From the NCBI GenBank assembly GCA_013042025.1, contig JABDQY010000206.1, positions 1 to 26,179 on the forward strand: a stretch of 26,179 bases of DNA, given 5' to 3'. The notes below the pieces were generated by a model. That model saw only the letters and a program-made list of their open reading frames with translations. It did not search any database and was not told the origin of the DNA. Origin of the DNA: Bacteroidia bacterium. GTDB taxonomy: Bacteria; Bacteroidota; Bacteroidia; NS11-12g; UBA9320. Below are positions 7,942-15,424 of this stretch, in pieces. Every line of letters begins with the position of its first letter. Position 1 is the stretch's first letter. Position numbers and translations under genes: made by a program.

Positions 7942-9414
7942 TTATTTCAATTTGTAAGTACTTCCATCTTTTCCATCCATCACTTCTATTCCAGCATCTT
8001 TTAGACCATCGCGAATCTTATCAGCAGTTGGCCAATCTTTATTCTCTTTGGCTGTTTTTCTTATGTCTAATACTAAACTCATAACGCCATCTAACGCCTC
8101 GTTATTTCCTGACTCTTCAGGTATTAGGCCTAATATTTGAAATGTAAAGTTATGAAAGGTAGTGTGTAGGATGTTCTTGTCGCTGGCTGTTATTTTTAAA
8201 TTCTTAGCGTCTATTTCGTTTATCCATTTTGCCGCTTCAAACAAGGTAGCAATCACTTGCGGAGTTGCCATATCGTTGTTCATTTGCTCGTATAGGGTAT
8301 CCTTCCATGCTTGAATATCCATATCACTGCTTTCAGAAGAAACTAATCCTTCAGTCTTTGCTGCTGCATTCATCAGTCTTTGATATCCTTTTTCTGCTGC
8401 TTGTAGTGCTTCGTTGCTAAAATCAAGTGTGCTTCGGTAGTGGGCCTGAAGTAAAAAGAAACGCAATGTCATTGGACTATATGCTTGTTCTAGCAAGTGG
8501 TGGTTGCCACTAAAGAGTTCTTCTATCAAGACACCATTGTTCAAGCTTTTTGCCATCTTTTGCCCATTGATGGTAATCATATTGTTGTGCATCCAATAAT
8601 TGGGAGTATTGCAACCACAAGCAGAGCTTTGGGCTATTTCACTTTCGTGGTGCGGAAACAACAAATCCATACCACCAGCGTGTATGTCAAACTGCTTACC
8701 CAAATATTTGTCACTCATTGCAGAACACTCTATATGCCAACCCGGAAAACCAACACTCCAAGGACTATTCCATTTCATAATATGCTCGGGAGTTGCTTTT
8801 TTCCAAAGAGCAAAATCGTTTGGGTTCTTCTTCTCTTCTTGACCTTCAAGGCTTCTGCGTTCTTCTCCTGCACCCGCTATGAGGTCTTCTATTTTTCGGC
8901 CACTTAATTTACCATAGTCGTTACTTTCTGCATATTTCAAAACGTCGAAATACACCGAACCATTGCTCTCATACGCAAACCCATTTTTAATAATCTCCTT
9001 CACCATCTCTATCTGCTCAATAATATGACCACTAGCTCTAGGCTCTATGCTCGGAGGCAAAACATTCATCTGTTCCAAAGCATTATGATAAGCATTAGTA
9101 TATTGTTGTGCAACTTCCATAGGCTCTACTTGGTTTGCCTTAGCTATTTTTCCTATTTTATCTTCTCCTTCGTCCGCATCATTCAGCAAATGGCCTACAT
9201 CTGTAATATTTCTTACGTAACGAACCTTATAATCCAAATGAGATAGGTATCTGAACAACACATCCATCATCACCGCACCTCTACTGTGGCCAAGATGTGG
9301 GTCTCCATAAACCGTTGGACCACAGAGGTACATCCCCACAAATGGAGGATTAATCGGCTTGAACTCTTCTGTTTGCTTAGTAAGTGTATTGTATATATGG
9401 AGTCTGGAAGACAT
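7942..9414 (-). CDS. cysS: Cysteine--tRNA ligase
   Basis: Class I aminoacyl-tRNA synthetase, 490 residues, charging tRNA-Cys with cysteine in the cytoplasm. The first block YLCGPTVYGDPHLGHSRG holds zinc ligand Cys31 and the HIGH-type motif HLGH (40-43). GWHIECSAMS gives Cys230, and FPHHESEIAQS gives His255 and Glu259, completing the expected C/C/H/E zinc site. The second class I signature appears as KMAKS (286-290). A helical anticodon-binding region follows, and length is normal for the family. The ATG at 9414 is only 5 nt downstream of a TAnnTTTG element, suggesting a leaderless or nearly leaderless message. It lies 25 nt after the nitroreductase stop and immediately before the glutaminyl-cyclase-like gene. 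Confidence 0.97.
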   Translation of the reverse strand: MSSRLHIYNTLTKQTEEFKPINPPFVGMYLCGPTVYGDPHLGHSRGAVMMDVLFRYLSHLDYKVRYVRNITDVGHLLNDADEGEDKIGKIAKANQVEPMEVAQQYTNAYHNALEQMNVLPPSIEPRASGHIIEQIEMVKEIIKNGFAYESNGSVYFDVLKYAESNDYGKLSGRKIEDLIAGAGEERRSLEGQEEKKNPNDFALWKKATPEHIMKWNSPWSVGFPGWHIECSAMSDKYLGKQFDIHAGGMDLLFPHHESEIAQSSACGCNTPNYWMHNNMITINGQKMAKSLNNGVLIEELFSGNHHLLEQAYSPMTLRFFLLQAHYRSTLDFSNEALQAAEKGYQRLMNAAAKTEGLVSSESSDMDIQAWKDTLYEQMNNDMATPQVIATLFEAAKWINEIDAKNLKITASDKNILHTTFHNFTFQILGLIPEESGNNEALDGVMSLVLDIRKTAKENKDWPTADKIRDGLKDAGIEVMDGKDGSTYKLK

Positions 9415-9419
9415 GGGGG

Positions 9420-9427
9420 CAAAAATA
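9420..9427 (-). promoter_or_regulatory. Putative -7 element directly ahead of cysS
   Basis: Minus-strand bases TATTTTTG fit TAnnTTTG exactly and are followed by CCCCC and then the cysS ATG. The whole element fits in the 25-nt gap after the nitroreductase gene. I did not find a -33 element at the usual spacing. Confidence 0.4.
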
Positions 9428-9439
9428 AGGTTGCTTTGC

Positions 9440-10024
9440 TTAAAAATGGTAGTCTACTTTCTCTTGCCAATCACCCCGAACTCCTTTGGGAAGCAAAATA
9501 TCCTTTTTAATTGTCCCGATGTAAAACAAGCCCAAGCATCTTTCATCCTTCGCCAAATTTAAAAAACCGGAAAATTCTTCACCTAATGCATAGTTTGGAG
9601 TACTCCAATATCCACCGTATTTCTGAGTGCTTGCAAGATAGAGCCACATGTTTTGAACTGCCATTGCAACTGAGGCAATCTCTTCAAACTCTGGCAATAA
9701 GTGCTCGTTTCTTTCCATGCATATAGCAATTATATGGCTAACTGATGTCTTACGCTCTTCTATCTTTTTAACTTTATGATGGTTAAACGTTTCTCCATTC
9801 GTTTCTTGAATATAGCAGTGTTTACATTGATCCAACAACCTGTTTTTCGCCTTCTTTGAATATACTTTAAACCTCCATGGTTCCGAGTTTTTATGTGTTG
9901 GAGCCCAATTGGCCAATTCCAACATTTTGTCTATTACATTACTTTCAACTTCTTCGCCAGAAAATAAAGTTGGGTAAACTGCTCTTCTATTTACAATTAC
10001 ACTTTTTATGTCCATATCAACCAT
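9440..10024 (-). CDS. Nitroreductase-family FMN oxidoreductase (YdjA-like)
   Basis: Small flavoprotein of the NAD(P)H-dependent nitroreductase fold, about 194 residues from the ATG at 10024. The ATG at 10015 (MDIKSVIVNRRAVYP) fits family alignments equally well, while the frame's furthest start at 10048 would place a likely promoter inside the gene. Recognisable blocks: NRRAV near the N-terminus (FMN phosphate binding), LELANWAPTHKNSEPWRFKVY, a central EEIASVAMAVQNMWL helix, GGYWSTP, and LGLFYIG near the C-terminus. Such enzymes reduce nitro compounds or quinones in vitro; the natural substrate is usually unknown. It is divergent from superoxide dismutase and upstream of cysS on the same strand. 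Confidence 0.88.
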   Translation of the reverse strand: MVDMDIKSVIVNRRAVYPTLFSGEEVESNVIDKMLELANWAPTHKNSEPWRFKVYSKKAKNRLLDQCKHCYIQETNGETFNHHKVKKIEERKTSVSHIIAICMERNEHLLPEFEEIASVAMAVQNMWLYLASTQKYGGYWSTPNYALGEEFSGFLNLAKDERCLGLFYIGTIKKDILLPKGVRGDWQEKVDYHF

Positions 10025-10045
10025 TTTTATTGAGCTATAAGCAAA

Positions 10046-10053
10046 CAAATTTA
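10046..10053 (-). promoter_or_regulatory. Putative -7 element for the nitroreductase gene
   Basis: The minus-strand bases TAAATTTG match TAnnTTTG and end 21 nt before the ATG at 10024. This position argues against the longest possible start at 10048. No -33 element is obvious. Confidence 0.35.
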
Positions 10054-10073
10054 TTAATACAATGTACTATTAT

Positions 10074-10081
10074 TAGATTTG
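10074..10081 (+). promoter_or_regulatory. Putative -7 element for superoxide dismutase
   Basis: TAGATTTG matches TAnnTTTG and ends 28 nt before the sod ATG, leaving a leader of about 20 nt. The -33 position lacks TTG. It sits in the short divergent spacer shared with the nitroreductase gene. Confidence 0.4.
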
Positions 10082-10109
10082 CTAACGAATAAACTTAAAA
10101 TAAACAATT

Positions 10110-10715
10110 ATGTCATTTGAATTACCTAGCTTACCATATGCACACGATGCACTAGAACCTCACATTGATACTAGAACAATGGAGATTCATCACAGCAAAC
10201 ACCATGCGGGATACACTACAAAACTTAATAATGCAGTTACAGGAACAGATTTAGAAGGAAAGAGTATTGAAGATATTCTTACTAATCTTGATATGACCAA
10301 CAATGCAGTAAGGAATAATGGTGGTGGTTTTTATAACCATTCACTCTTTTGGAAAGTAATGAGCCCAAATGGCGGAGGAGCACCAACAGGAGAATTGGCT
10401 TCTGCTATAGACAGTGCTTTTGGAAGCTTTGATGGTTTCAAAGAAGAATTTTCTAATGCTGCTGCAACTCGCTTTGGATCAGGATGGGCATGGTTATGTG
10501 TTAAAGATGGCAAACTTGAAGTATGTTCATCTGCAAACCAGGACAACCCATTAATGCCAGGAATTGGATGCGGAGGAACACCTATTTTAGGAATTGATGT
10601 TTGGGAACACGCATATTATTTAAACTACCAAAACAGAAGACCAGATTACATAAACGCATTTTTTAATGTGGTTAATTGGAATGAAGTGTCTTCAAGATTT
10701 TCTGGGACTAAGTAG
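10110..10715 (+). CDS. sodA: Superoxide dismutase, Mn/Fe family (Mn-type by active-site residues)
   Basis: Converts superoxide to oxygen and hydrogen peroxide. At 201 residues it is the normal cytoplasmic length, with no signal peptide. Metal ligands are His27 (in MEIHHSKHH), His77 (FYNHSLFW), Asp163 and His167 (DVWEHAYY). The metal-specificity positions look manganese-like: Gly73 occupies the place of the FeSOD N-terminal-domain Gln, and the outer-sphere Gln comes from the C-terminal domain in SANQDNP (Gln143). Cambialistic use of Fe is still possible. The gene has a -7 element upstream and a strong intrinsic terminator after it, so it is probably a single-gene transcript. A start-proximal ATG at 10110 fits the family N-terminus (FELPSLPYAHDALEP). 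Confidence 0.95.
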   Translation: MSFELPSLPYAHDALEPHIDTRTMEIHHSKHHAGYTTKLNNAVTGTDLEGKSIEDILTNLDMTNNAVRNNGGGFYNHSLFWKVMSPNGGGAPTGELASAIDSAFGSFDGFKEEFSNAAATRFGSGWAWLCVKDGKLEVCSSANQDNPLMPGIGCGGTPILGIDVWEHAYYLNYQNRRPDYINAFFNVVNWNEVSSRFSGTK

Positions 10716-10733
10716 CAGAATCTCATAGAAATT

Positions 10734-10767
10734 AAAGCCCTGTTTTGAAATAAAACAGGGCTTTTTG
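10734..10767 (+). terminator. Intrinsic terminator after superoxide dismutase
   Basis: A perfect 13-bp stem pairs 10734-10746 (AAAGCCCTGTTTT) with 10752-10764 (AAAACAGGGCTTT) around the 5-nt loop GAAAT, followed by further T residues. It lies 18 nt after the sod stop codon. The T-rich end also supplies the TTTG of the next gene's putative -33 element. Confidence 0.9.
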
Positions 10768-10796
10768 TTTTTCTAGCTTTATCCATTCTATTTTTG
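10764..10796 (+). promoter_or_regulatory. Putative promoter of the SPOR-domain gene (leaderless arrangement)
   Basis: TTTG at 10764-10767 and TATTTTTG at 10789-10796 are separated by 21 nt, close to the Bacteroidota -33/-7 spacing. The -7 element is followed by only TAGC before the ATG at 10801, so transcription should begin at or next to the start codon. Confidence 0.55.
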
Positions 10797-10800
10797 TAGC

Positions 10801-11343
10801 ATGAATTTCGTTAAGTGGTTGGGTTATCTATTGTTGCTTGGGCTCTTTGTTTGGTTTGTGTTTTTTAGAGAAATTGGCACGAGAACTGGAAGCAAGGATA
10901 TGTCAACTAACCTTGTAGAAGATTCTGAAAATGATGAGTACGTTGATGATGAGGCATCTTTTATAGACGAACCCATTGAAGAGCAGTTCGAACAGCAAAC
11001 TGAAGAAGAATCTTTTGAAGAGTTTGAAGAAGAAACCGCAGATGTAGTAGAAACAGAACCGGTAGTGGAAGCAGAGCCAGTAGAAGAAATTACTCCAATT
11101 ACAACTACGGGAATTGATCTAAATAAAAAGTACCTGATTGTGGTTGGTAGTTTTGGAAATAGAGCAAATGCTGACCGAATGTTAAAGCGTGTAAAAGATA
11201 GCGGTAAAGACGGGGTAATTGAAAAAATTAGGGGTCTTAACAGAGTAATTACAGCGTCTACTGATGATCAAAATGATGCTCAGAATCTAAGAGACCATTT
11301 TACCCACATTTATAAGGAAACTTCCTTTATACTAGAGCGTTAG
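10801..11343 (+). CDS. SPOR-domain membrane protein
   Basis: 180-residue envelope protein. Residues 5-23 are a hydrophobic anchor. About 38-98 is a very acidic low-complexity linker dominated by Glu, with few positive charges. About 110-179 is a SPOR domain (YLIVVGSFGNRANADRMLKRV, then the RVITAS strand). SPOR domains bind denuded glycan strands of peptidoglycan, usually at division sites or cell poles. The most likely topology is a cytoplasmic N-terminus with the linker and SPOR domain in the periplasm. A specific partner or division role cannot be assigned. Its stop codon overlaps the stop of the convergent DUF6029 gene (4-nt overlap). The ATG directly follows a -7 element. Confidence 0.88.
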   Translation: MNFVKWLGYLLLLGLFVWFVFFREIGTRTGSKDMSTNLVEDSENDEYVDDEASFIDEPIEEQFEQQTEEESFEEFEEETADVVETEPVVEAEPVEEITPITTTGIDLNKKYLIVVGSFGNRANADRMLKRVKDSGKDGVIEKIRGLNRVITASTDDQNDAQNLRDHFTHIYKETSFILER

Positions 11344-12986
11344 AACTGTGTACTTAAAGTAAATCTTAAGCCACTAAATGCAGGTTCTAACCTACAAATT
11401 CCTCCCGTACAATTTACACCTTCCACCTGTTTAACATACGCTGCTGTAAATGATGTGGTTTTGATGTTGTACTTAACAAAAACTGTAGGGTAATGTAAAA
11501 CTTGATCAGCCAAGGTTGGGTTCACTTTCCTCACGGGATTAGTATTAATCATATCGCTTAATGCCAACGTGAAGTGTGGAGAGCTGTTCCATTCTAATAT
11601 GCCATGATAGAAACTACCTAAATCCTGTTCGGTTATTAGGTATTGAGTTTCAAACCGAATGCTGTTCTTTCGGTCTACTTTGTAAGTAATTTCAAAAAAT
11701 GGAGTAATCGTTTCAACGTTTCCATATTTTTCATCTTTCCCTTCATATACCGGTTGATTGTATATAACGCTTTGTAACCCGATTTTTCCTTTCCATTTCT
11801 TGCTTAGTTTCTGTTCGATTTTTCCATATCGCTCACTATAAAGCTGCTTCCCTTCAAGCGTTTTTATATCAGAATAATTTACTTGAAAGCTTGTTTTTTT
11901 GGTAGGGGAATAGACAATCTCCGCCTGATAAGCTTGCTCACCTAACGCTTGAGCAGGAGCTTGATATCGTGCAAGCATTCTATAACTTGCTTGTCGTGTA
12001 AATGAAGGTTGATAAGTAACTATCCCATTAAGTAAGCTAACATACGGTGAAACCGTAAGTGGGAAGTTTTCTATTCGTCTGTACTGAGCGTTTATCCCGA
12101 GCCCTCCTTTTTTGTTTTTACCTAGCTTTCTTTTTGAATAACTAACTCCTCCAAACAAGATGGATCCATTACTGAAAAACAAGTTACCATCGTTATCCCG
12201 AATGGCCTCTTTTGATTTGTAATTGTATTCACCATTAACACCGAAATCTTTCCAGTTCAATGTGAAATATCCATTCATTCCATAAACATTGTATTTTGGA
12301 TAAAATCTATCTTCAAGTGGCATTGAATTGATTTCTGTTACCAATCCAGTCATCGTATTCTCATCCAAAGTTCGGTTTATTGCAGATGCTCCTATGTTTA
12401 AAGACGTTCCGTTCTCTGAGGTAAAACCTTTTTCTGTATTTATTCCTTTTATTATTTGTGGTGATGTACCAAAACGATTGTCTTGAAATCCCTTTTGTTT
12501 ACCCGTAAAGGCCTTTACGGTAAAATTATCTGATATTTTATACTTTGCCCTTACCCCTTCCATAGCATAATCAATTCCTATAAGCCTGTTTTCAAATGCT
12601 CGAAATAACATGCCTGAACCAAATTGATCATAAAAAGAACCAACTGTTAATTCTAAATCTTTAATACTCTTTTTTATCTGCCAAAAACCAAGTCCTTGAC
12701 CAGTATATGCCCCTGAAGGGTTTAAAAGGTTGCTGTTATTAAACAAATCGTATCTCACCCCAACATGAAAACCTTTGTAGTCGTAATTCATAAACAACCA
12801 TGCTTCTGCAGAACTAATTTGTCTTCCATATTGAGGAGAAGCTGCTTCGGTTGCTCCAATTAATGAGTCTTTAATAAATACAGAATAGTTTGATTGAAAA
12901 TTTCCACTTAATATTCCTTTGTCCTGACCAAAAACAACTATCGACAAGATCATTGAAGCGAATAAGATAACCGATTGCTTTTTCAT
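11340..12986 (-). CDS. DUF6029-family outer-membrane beta-barrel protein
   Basis: A 548-residue exported protein, predicted to be an outer-membrane barrel. The ATG at 12986 gives a standard signal peptide (MKKQSVILFA...) ending VFG, with Gln21 as mature residue 1. The longer frame from 13025 adds a non-signal-like N-terminus and is not preferred. The mature part alternates short amphipathic strands rich in Tyr, Phe and Gly (for example GLGFWQIKKSIKDLELTVGS) and ends in FTLSTQF, with the terminal Phe expected of BamA substrates. The family is confined largely to Bacteroidota and has no established function. It is divergent from pyrF across a 60-nt spacer and convergent with the SPOR gene. Confidence 0.75.
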   Translation of the reverse strand: MKKQSVILFASMILSIVVFGQDKGILSGNFQSNYSVFIKDSLIGATEAASPQYGRQISSAEAWLFMNYDYKGFHVGVRYDLFNNSNLLNPSGAYTGQGLGFWQIKKSIKDLELTVGSFYDQFGSGMLFRAFENRLIGIDYAMEGVRAKYKISDNFTVKAFTGKQKGFQDNRFGTSPQIIKGINTEKGFTSENGTSLNIGASAINRTLDENTMTGLVTEINSMPLEDRFYPKYNVYGMNGYFTLNWKDFGVNGEYNYKSKEAIRDNDGNLFFSNGSILFGGVSYSKRKLGKNKKGGLGINAQYRRIENFPLTVSPYVSLLNGIVTYQPSFTRQASYRMLARYQAPAQALGEQAYQAEIVYSPTKKTSFQVNYSDIKTLEGKQLYSERYGKIEQKLSKKWKGKIGLQSVIYNQPVYEGKDEKYGNVETITPFFEITYKVDRKNSIRFETQYLITEQDLGSFYHGILEWNSSPHFTLALSDMINTNPVRKVNPTLADQVLHYPTVFVKYNIKTTSFTAAYVKQVEGVNCTGGICRLEPAFSGLRFTLSTQF

Positions 12987-13046
12987 ATTTGAGGTGTAAA
13001 AGTAAATATTTCTGTAAATACACACTATTTTACTTTTTTTTGAAGG

Positions 13047-13847
13047 GTGAATGTCACCGAACTTATATCTGAAATAAAAAAGAAAAAGAGTTTTTTATGC
13101 GTAGGTCTTGATACAGACGTCAATAAATTACCAGCCCATTTACCTAAAAATAGTAGCGGGATTCTTGAATTTAATAAAACCATAATCGAAGCAACGAAAG
13201 ATTTTGCCGTTTCGTACAAAATCAACACCGCTTTCTATGAACATCTGGGAAGTGAAGGTTGGAAGATTTTAGAAAAAACACGAGAGCTCTTACCTGCAAA
13301 TGTGTTCTCTATTGCTGATGCAAAAAGAGGAGATATTGGTAACACTAGTACAATGTACGCAAAGGCATTCTTTGAGAATCTAGATTTTGATTCTGTAACC
13401 GTGGCACCTTATATGGGTCGCGATAGTGTTGAACCATTTCTAGAATTCAGCAATAAGGTTACGATTGTTTTAGGATTAACTTCAAATGCAGGAAGTGCAG
13501 ATTTTCAGACCAACACAATCTATACTCCATCTCTTTATAAAACCGTACTAAAAACCGTTTCTCAATGGGGAACACCAGACAACTTAATGTTTGTTATAGG
13601 AGCTACAAAGGCAGAAGCACTGAAAGAAATTAGAACAATTATTCCAGACCATTTTCTATTAATTCCAGGCGTAGGGGCTCAAGGGGGTAGTGCTCCAGAG
13701 GTTTGCAAAAACGGGGCTAATTCATCTGGAGGTTTGCTAATCAATTCTTCAAGGGGTATCATTTATGCATCTAACGGAAAAGACTATGGAGAAGCTGCAA
13801 GGAGGGAGGCTGAAAAACTGGCAAATGAAACATCAATTTACACTTAA
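13047..13847 (+). CDS. pyrF: Orotidine 5'-phosphate decarboxylase
   Basis: Last step of UMP synthesis: decarboxylation of OMP in the cytoplasm. 266 residues, the longer 'type 2' bacterial form. The catalytic block DAKRGDIGNT spans 91-100 (D91, K93, D96), the N-terminal substrate motif is FLCVGLDTD (16-24), and the phosphate-gripping end is LLIPGVGAQGG followed by NSSRGI. The start is GTG at 13047: the next in-frame ATG is near residue 103, after the active site, and homologues begin at this point (MNVTELISEIKKKKSFLCVG). The purine-rich GAAGG immediately before GTG offers little spacing for a Shine-Dalgarno role. It is followed after 3 nt by the DUF2851 gene, so the two are probably one transcript. 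Confidence 0.95.
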   Translation: MNVTELISEIKKKKSFLCVGLDTDVNKLPAHLPKNSSGILEFNKTIIEATKDFAVSYKINTAFYEHLGSEGWKILEKTRELLPANVFSIADAKRGDIGNTSTMYAKAFFENLDFDSVTVAPYMGRDSVEPFLEFSNKVTIVLGLTSNAGSADFQTNTIYTPSLYKTVLKTVSQWGTPDNLMFVIGATKAEALKEIRTIIPDHFLLIPGVGAQGGSAPEVCKNGANSSGGLLINSSRGIIYASNGKDYGEAARREAEKLANETSIYT

Positions 13848-13850
13848 TAT

Positions 13851-15158
13851 ATGACTTTTGACTACAATGAAAACTTACTGCAATTTATCTGGGAACATCA
13901 ACTATATCAACAACAAAAACTAACAACCTTAAAAGGTGAAAACCTTACCATTATTAATCAAGGAACGCTAAATGTAAATAGTGGGCCTGACTTTGAAAAC
14001 GCACATATTCGAATTGGCAAAACTGATTTCCATGGATCAATTGAAATTCATATTTATGAAAAAGATTGGCTTGCTCATAACCATCAATTCGATAAAGCGT
14101 ATAACAATGTGATTTTACACGTTTGCTATTCCGCTTCAAAAGAGGTACTGCGAGAAGACGGAACCAAAACACCTTCACTTAGTTTAAAAGATAGATTAGA
14201 TGGTCGGCCTCTAAGTAAATATGAAAATTTAATGAGGGATCAAAGCTTTATCCCGTGTCAAAATCAAATCAAGACCATCAACCCCTTCGAACTATCAAAT
14301 TGGCTGGATAGAATGTTAATTGAACGCGTTGAAGAAAGGTGTAAGAGATTTAATCAACATCTATCTGATTCTAACAATAATTGGAACTCTGTTTTATACA
14401 TGTCAACGCTTCGAGCTTTTGGAATGCCAATCAACACTAAGGGGTTTGAAGAACTTGCCAGAAAGTTGCCTTTTGAATTTATTCAGAAACACGCTCATTC
14501 AATATTTCAGTTGGAAGCATTGCTATTTGGAGCTTCCGGATTATTGAGTGAAGCTATACCTGATTCTTATTACAAAAGCCTACAAGAAGAATACTCTTTT
14601 CTAAAAACCAAATATGACCTCATGGAGATTGCTACAAAATTAAAAACAGGTAGAATGAGACCAATGAACTTACCCCATATTAAGCTTGCTCAAATTGCTG
14701 CATTAATCTATAGCGTTCCAAATTGGACAAGTACAATCCTGTCGTTATCCAACATGAGTGAATTAAGAAAAGTATTCTCTTTTGAATTGTCTGATTATTG
14801 GACTACGCACTTTACGTTCAAAAGTGCATCTCCTCCAAAGAGTAAAAAGATGTCAAAACAAGTTACAAATCACTTGTTATTAAATGCCATTATCCCATTT
14901 GTTTTTTTGTTTGAAACAAAAAAACAGAACGGAAATGCAGAAAAAGCTCTTGAGCATCTCCTAGAAATTCCATCAGAAAAAAATAAAATAATTGAACAGT
15001 GGAAACGTGCAGGAATAAACTCACAATCCGCACAAAATTCTCAAGCTTTATTACATTTGTACAAAACCTATTGCAAAAAGAAGTTATGCCTAAATTGCAA
15101 TATTGGACGAAAATTATTGTTAACTAATAAAGATGGATCGAATAAAAACATTTATTGA
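13851..15158 (+). CDS. DUF2851-family protein
   Basis: A 435-residue protein without signal peptide or membrane segment. Family marks are FIWEHQLY near the N-terminus, NSGPDFENAHIRIG (43-56), and HGSIEIHIYEKDW with NNVILHVCY soon after. The C-terminus carries a small cysteine cluster (Cys408, Cys413, Cys416 in KKLCLNCNIG), which could bind a metal. The middle is alpha-helical. DUF2851 is common and single-copy in Bacteroidota; no function has been demonstrated to my knowledge. The gene begins 3 nt after pyrF and its last 26 nt overlap the PspC-like gene, so translational coupling within a three-gene unit is likely. Confidence 0.85.
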   Translation: MTFDYNENLLQFIWEHQLYQQQKLTTLKGENLTIINQGTLNVNSGPDFENAHIRIGKTDFHGSIEIHIYEKDWLAHNHQFDKAYNNVILHVCYSASKEVLREDGTKTPSLSLKDRLDGRPLSKYENLMRDQSFIPCQNQIKTINPFELSNWLDRMLIERVEERCKRFNQHLSDSNNNWNSVLYMSTLRAFGMPINTKGFEELARKLPFEFIQKHAHSIFQLEALLFGASGLLSEAIPDSYYKSLQEEYSFLKTKYDLMEIATKLKTGRMRPMNLPHIKLAQIAALIYSVPNWTSTILSLSNMSELRKVFSFELSDYWTTHFTFKSASPPKSKKMSKQVTNHLLLNAIIPFVFLFETKKQNGNAEKALEHLLEIPSEKNKIIEQWKRAGINSQSAQNSQALLHLYKTYCKKKLCLNCNIGRKLLLTNKDGSNKNIY

Positions 15159-15351
15159 AGAATATGCATTTGGTGTTTGTACTTATTTGGGAGAGATGTT
15201 TAACATAAACTCTAACAAAATACGTCTCTATTTTATCTATGTCTCATTTTTTACATTTGGAAGCCCAATTATTGTTTACTTCATTTTAGCTTTTTGGATA
15301 AACATCAAAAATCACATGGTTGGCAGAAACAGGTCTGTTTGGGATTTATAA
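15133..15351 (+). CDS. Small PspC-domain membrane protein
   Basis: 72 residues. The sequence has the PspC arrangement: an amphipathic N-terminal part with GVCTYLGEMFNINSNKIRL, then one hydrophobic segment (about 33-55, YFIYVSFFTFGSPIIVYFIL) and a short charged tail. PspC proteins are inner-membrane partners of the phage-shock response in enterobacteria. In Bacteroidota these small single-domain versions occur without PspA or PspB, and their role is unproven. Overlap by 26 nt with the end of the DUF2851 gene supports co-expression. Confidence 0.8.
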   Translation: MDRIKTFIEEYAFGVCTYLGEMFNINSNKIRLYFIYVSFFTFGSPIIVYFILAFWINIKNHMVGRNRSVWDL

Positions 15352-15380
15352 ATGTAGCATTTCTTGTTCACCTTGTTTTT

Positions 15381-15400
15381 TTAACGTTAATAAACGTTAA
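15381..15400. promoter_or_regulatory. 20-bp near-perfect palindrome, candidate operator
   Basis: TTAACGTT at 15381-15388 and AACGTTAA at 15393-15400 are exact reverse complements around the spacer AATA. Nine of ten base pairs match. It lies where the -33 region of the following gene should be, 12 nt ahead of its -7 element. It is not followed by a T-run on either strand, so a terminator is unlikely. A dimeric regulator site is the simplest reading. Confidence 0.5.
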
Positions 15401-15412
15401 GTACCTTGATTC

Positions 15413-15420
15413 TATATTTG
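15413..15420 (+). promoter_or_regulatory. Putative -7 element ahead of the zinc-ribbon gene
   Basis: TATATTTG matches TAnnTTTG and is followed by ACAC and the ATG at 15425. A start at 15425 would be leaderless; the second in-frame ATG at 15437 would leave a leader of about 10 nt. The usual -33 element is replaced by the palindrome. Confidence 0.45.
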
Positions 15421-15424
15421 ACAC

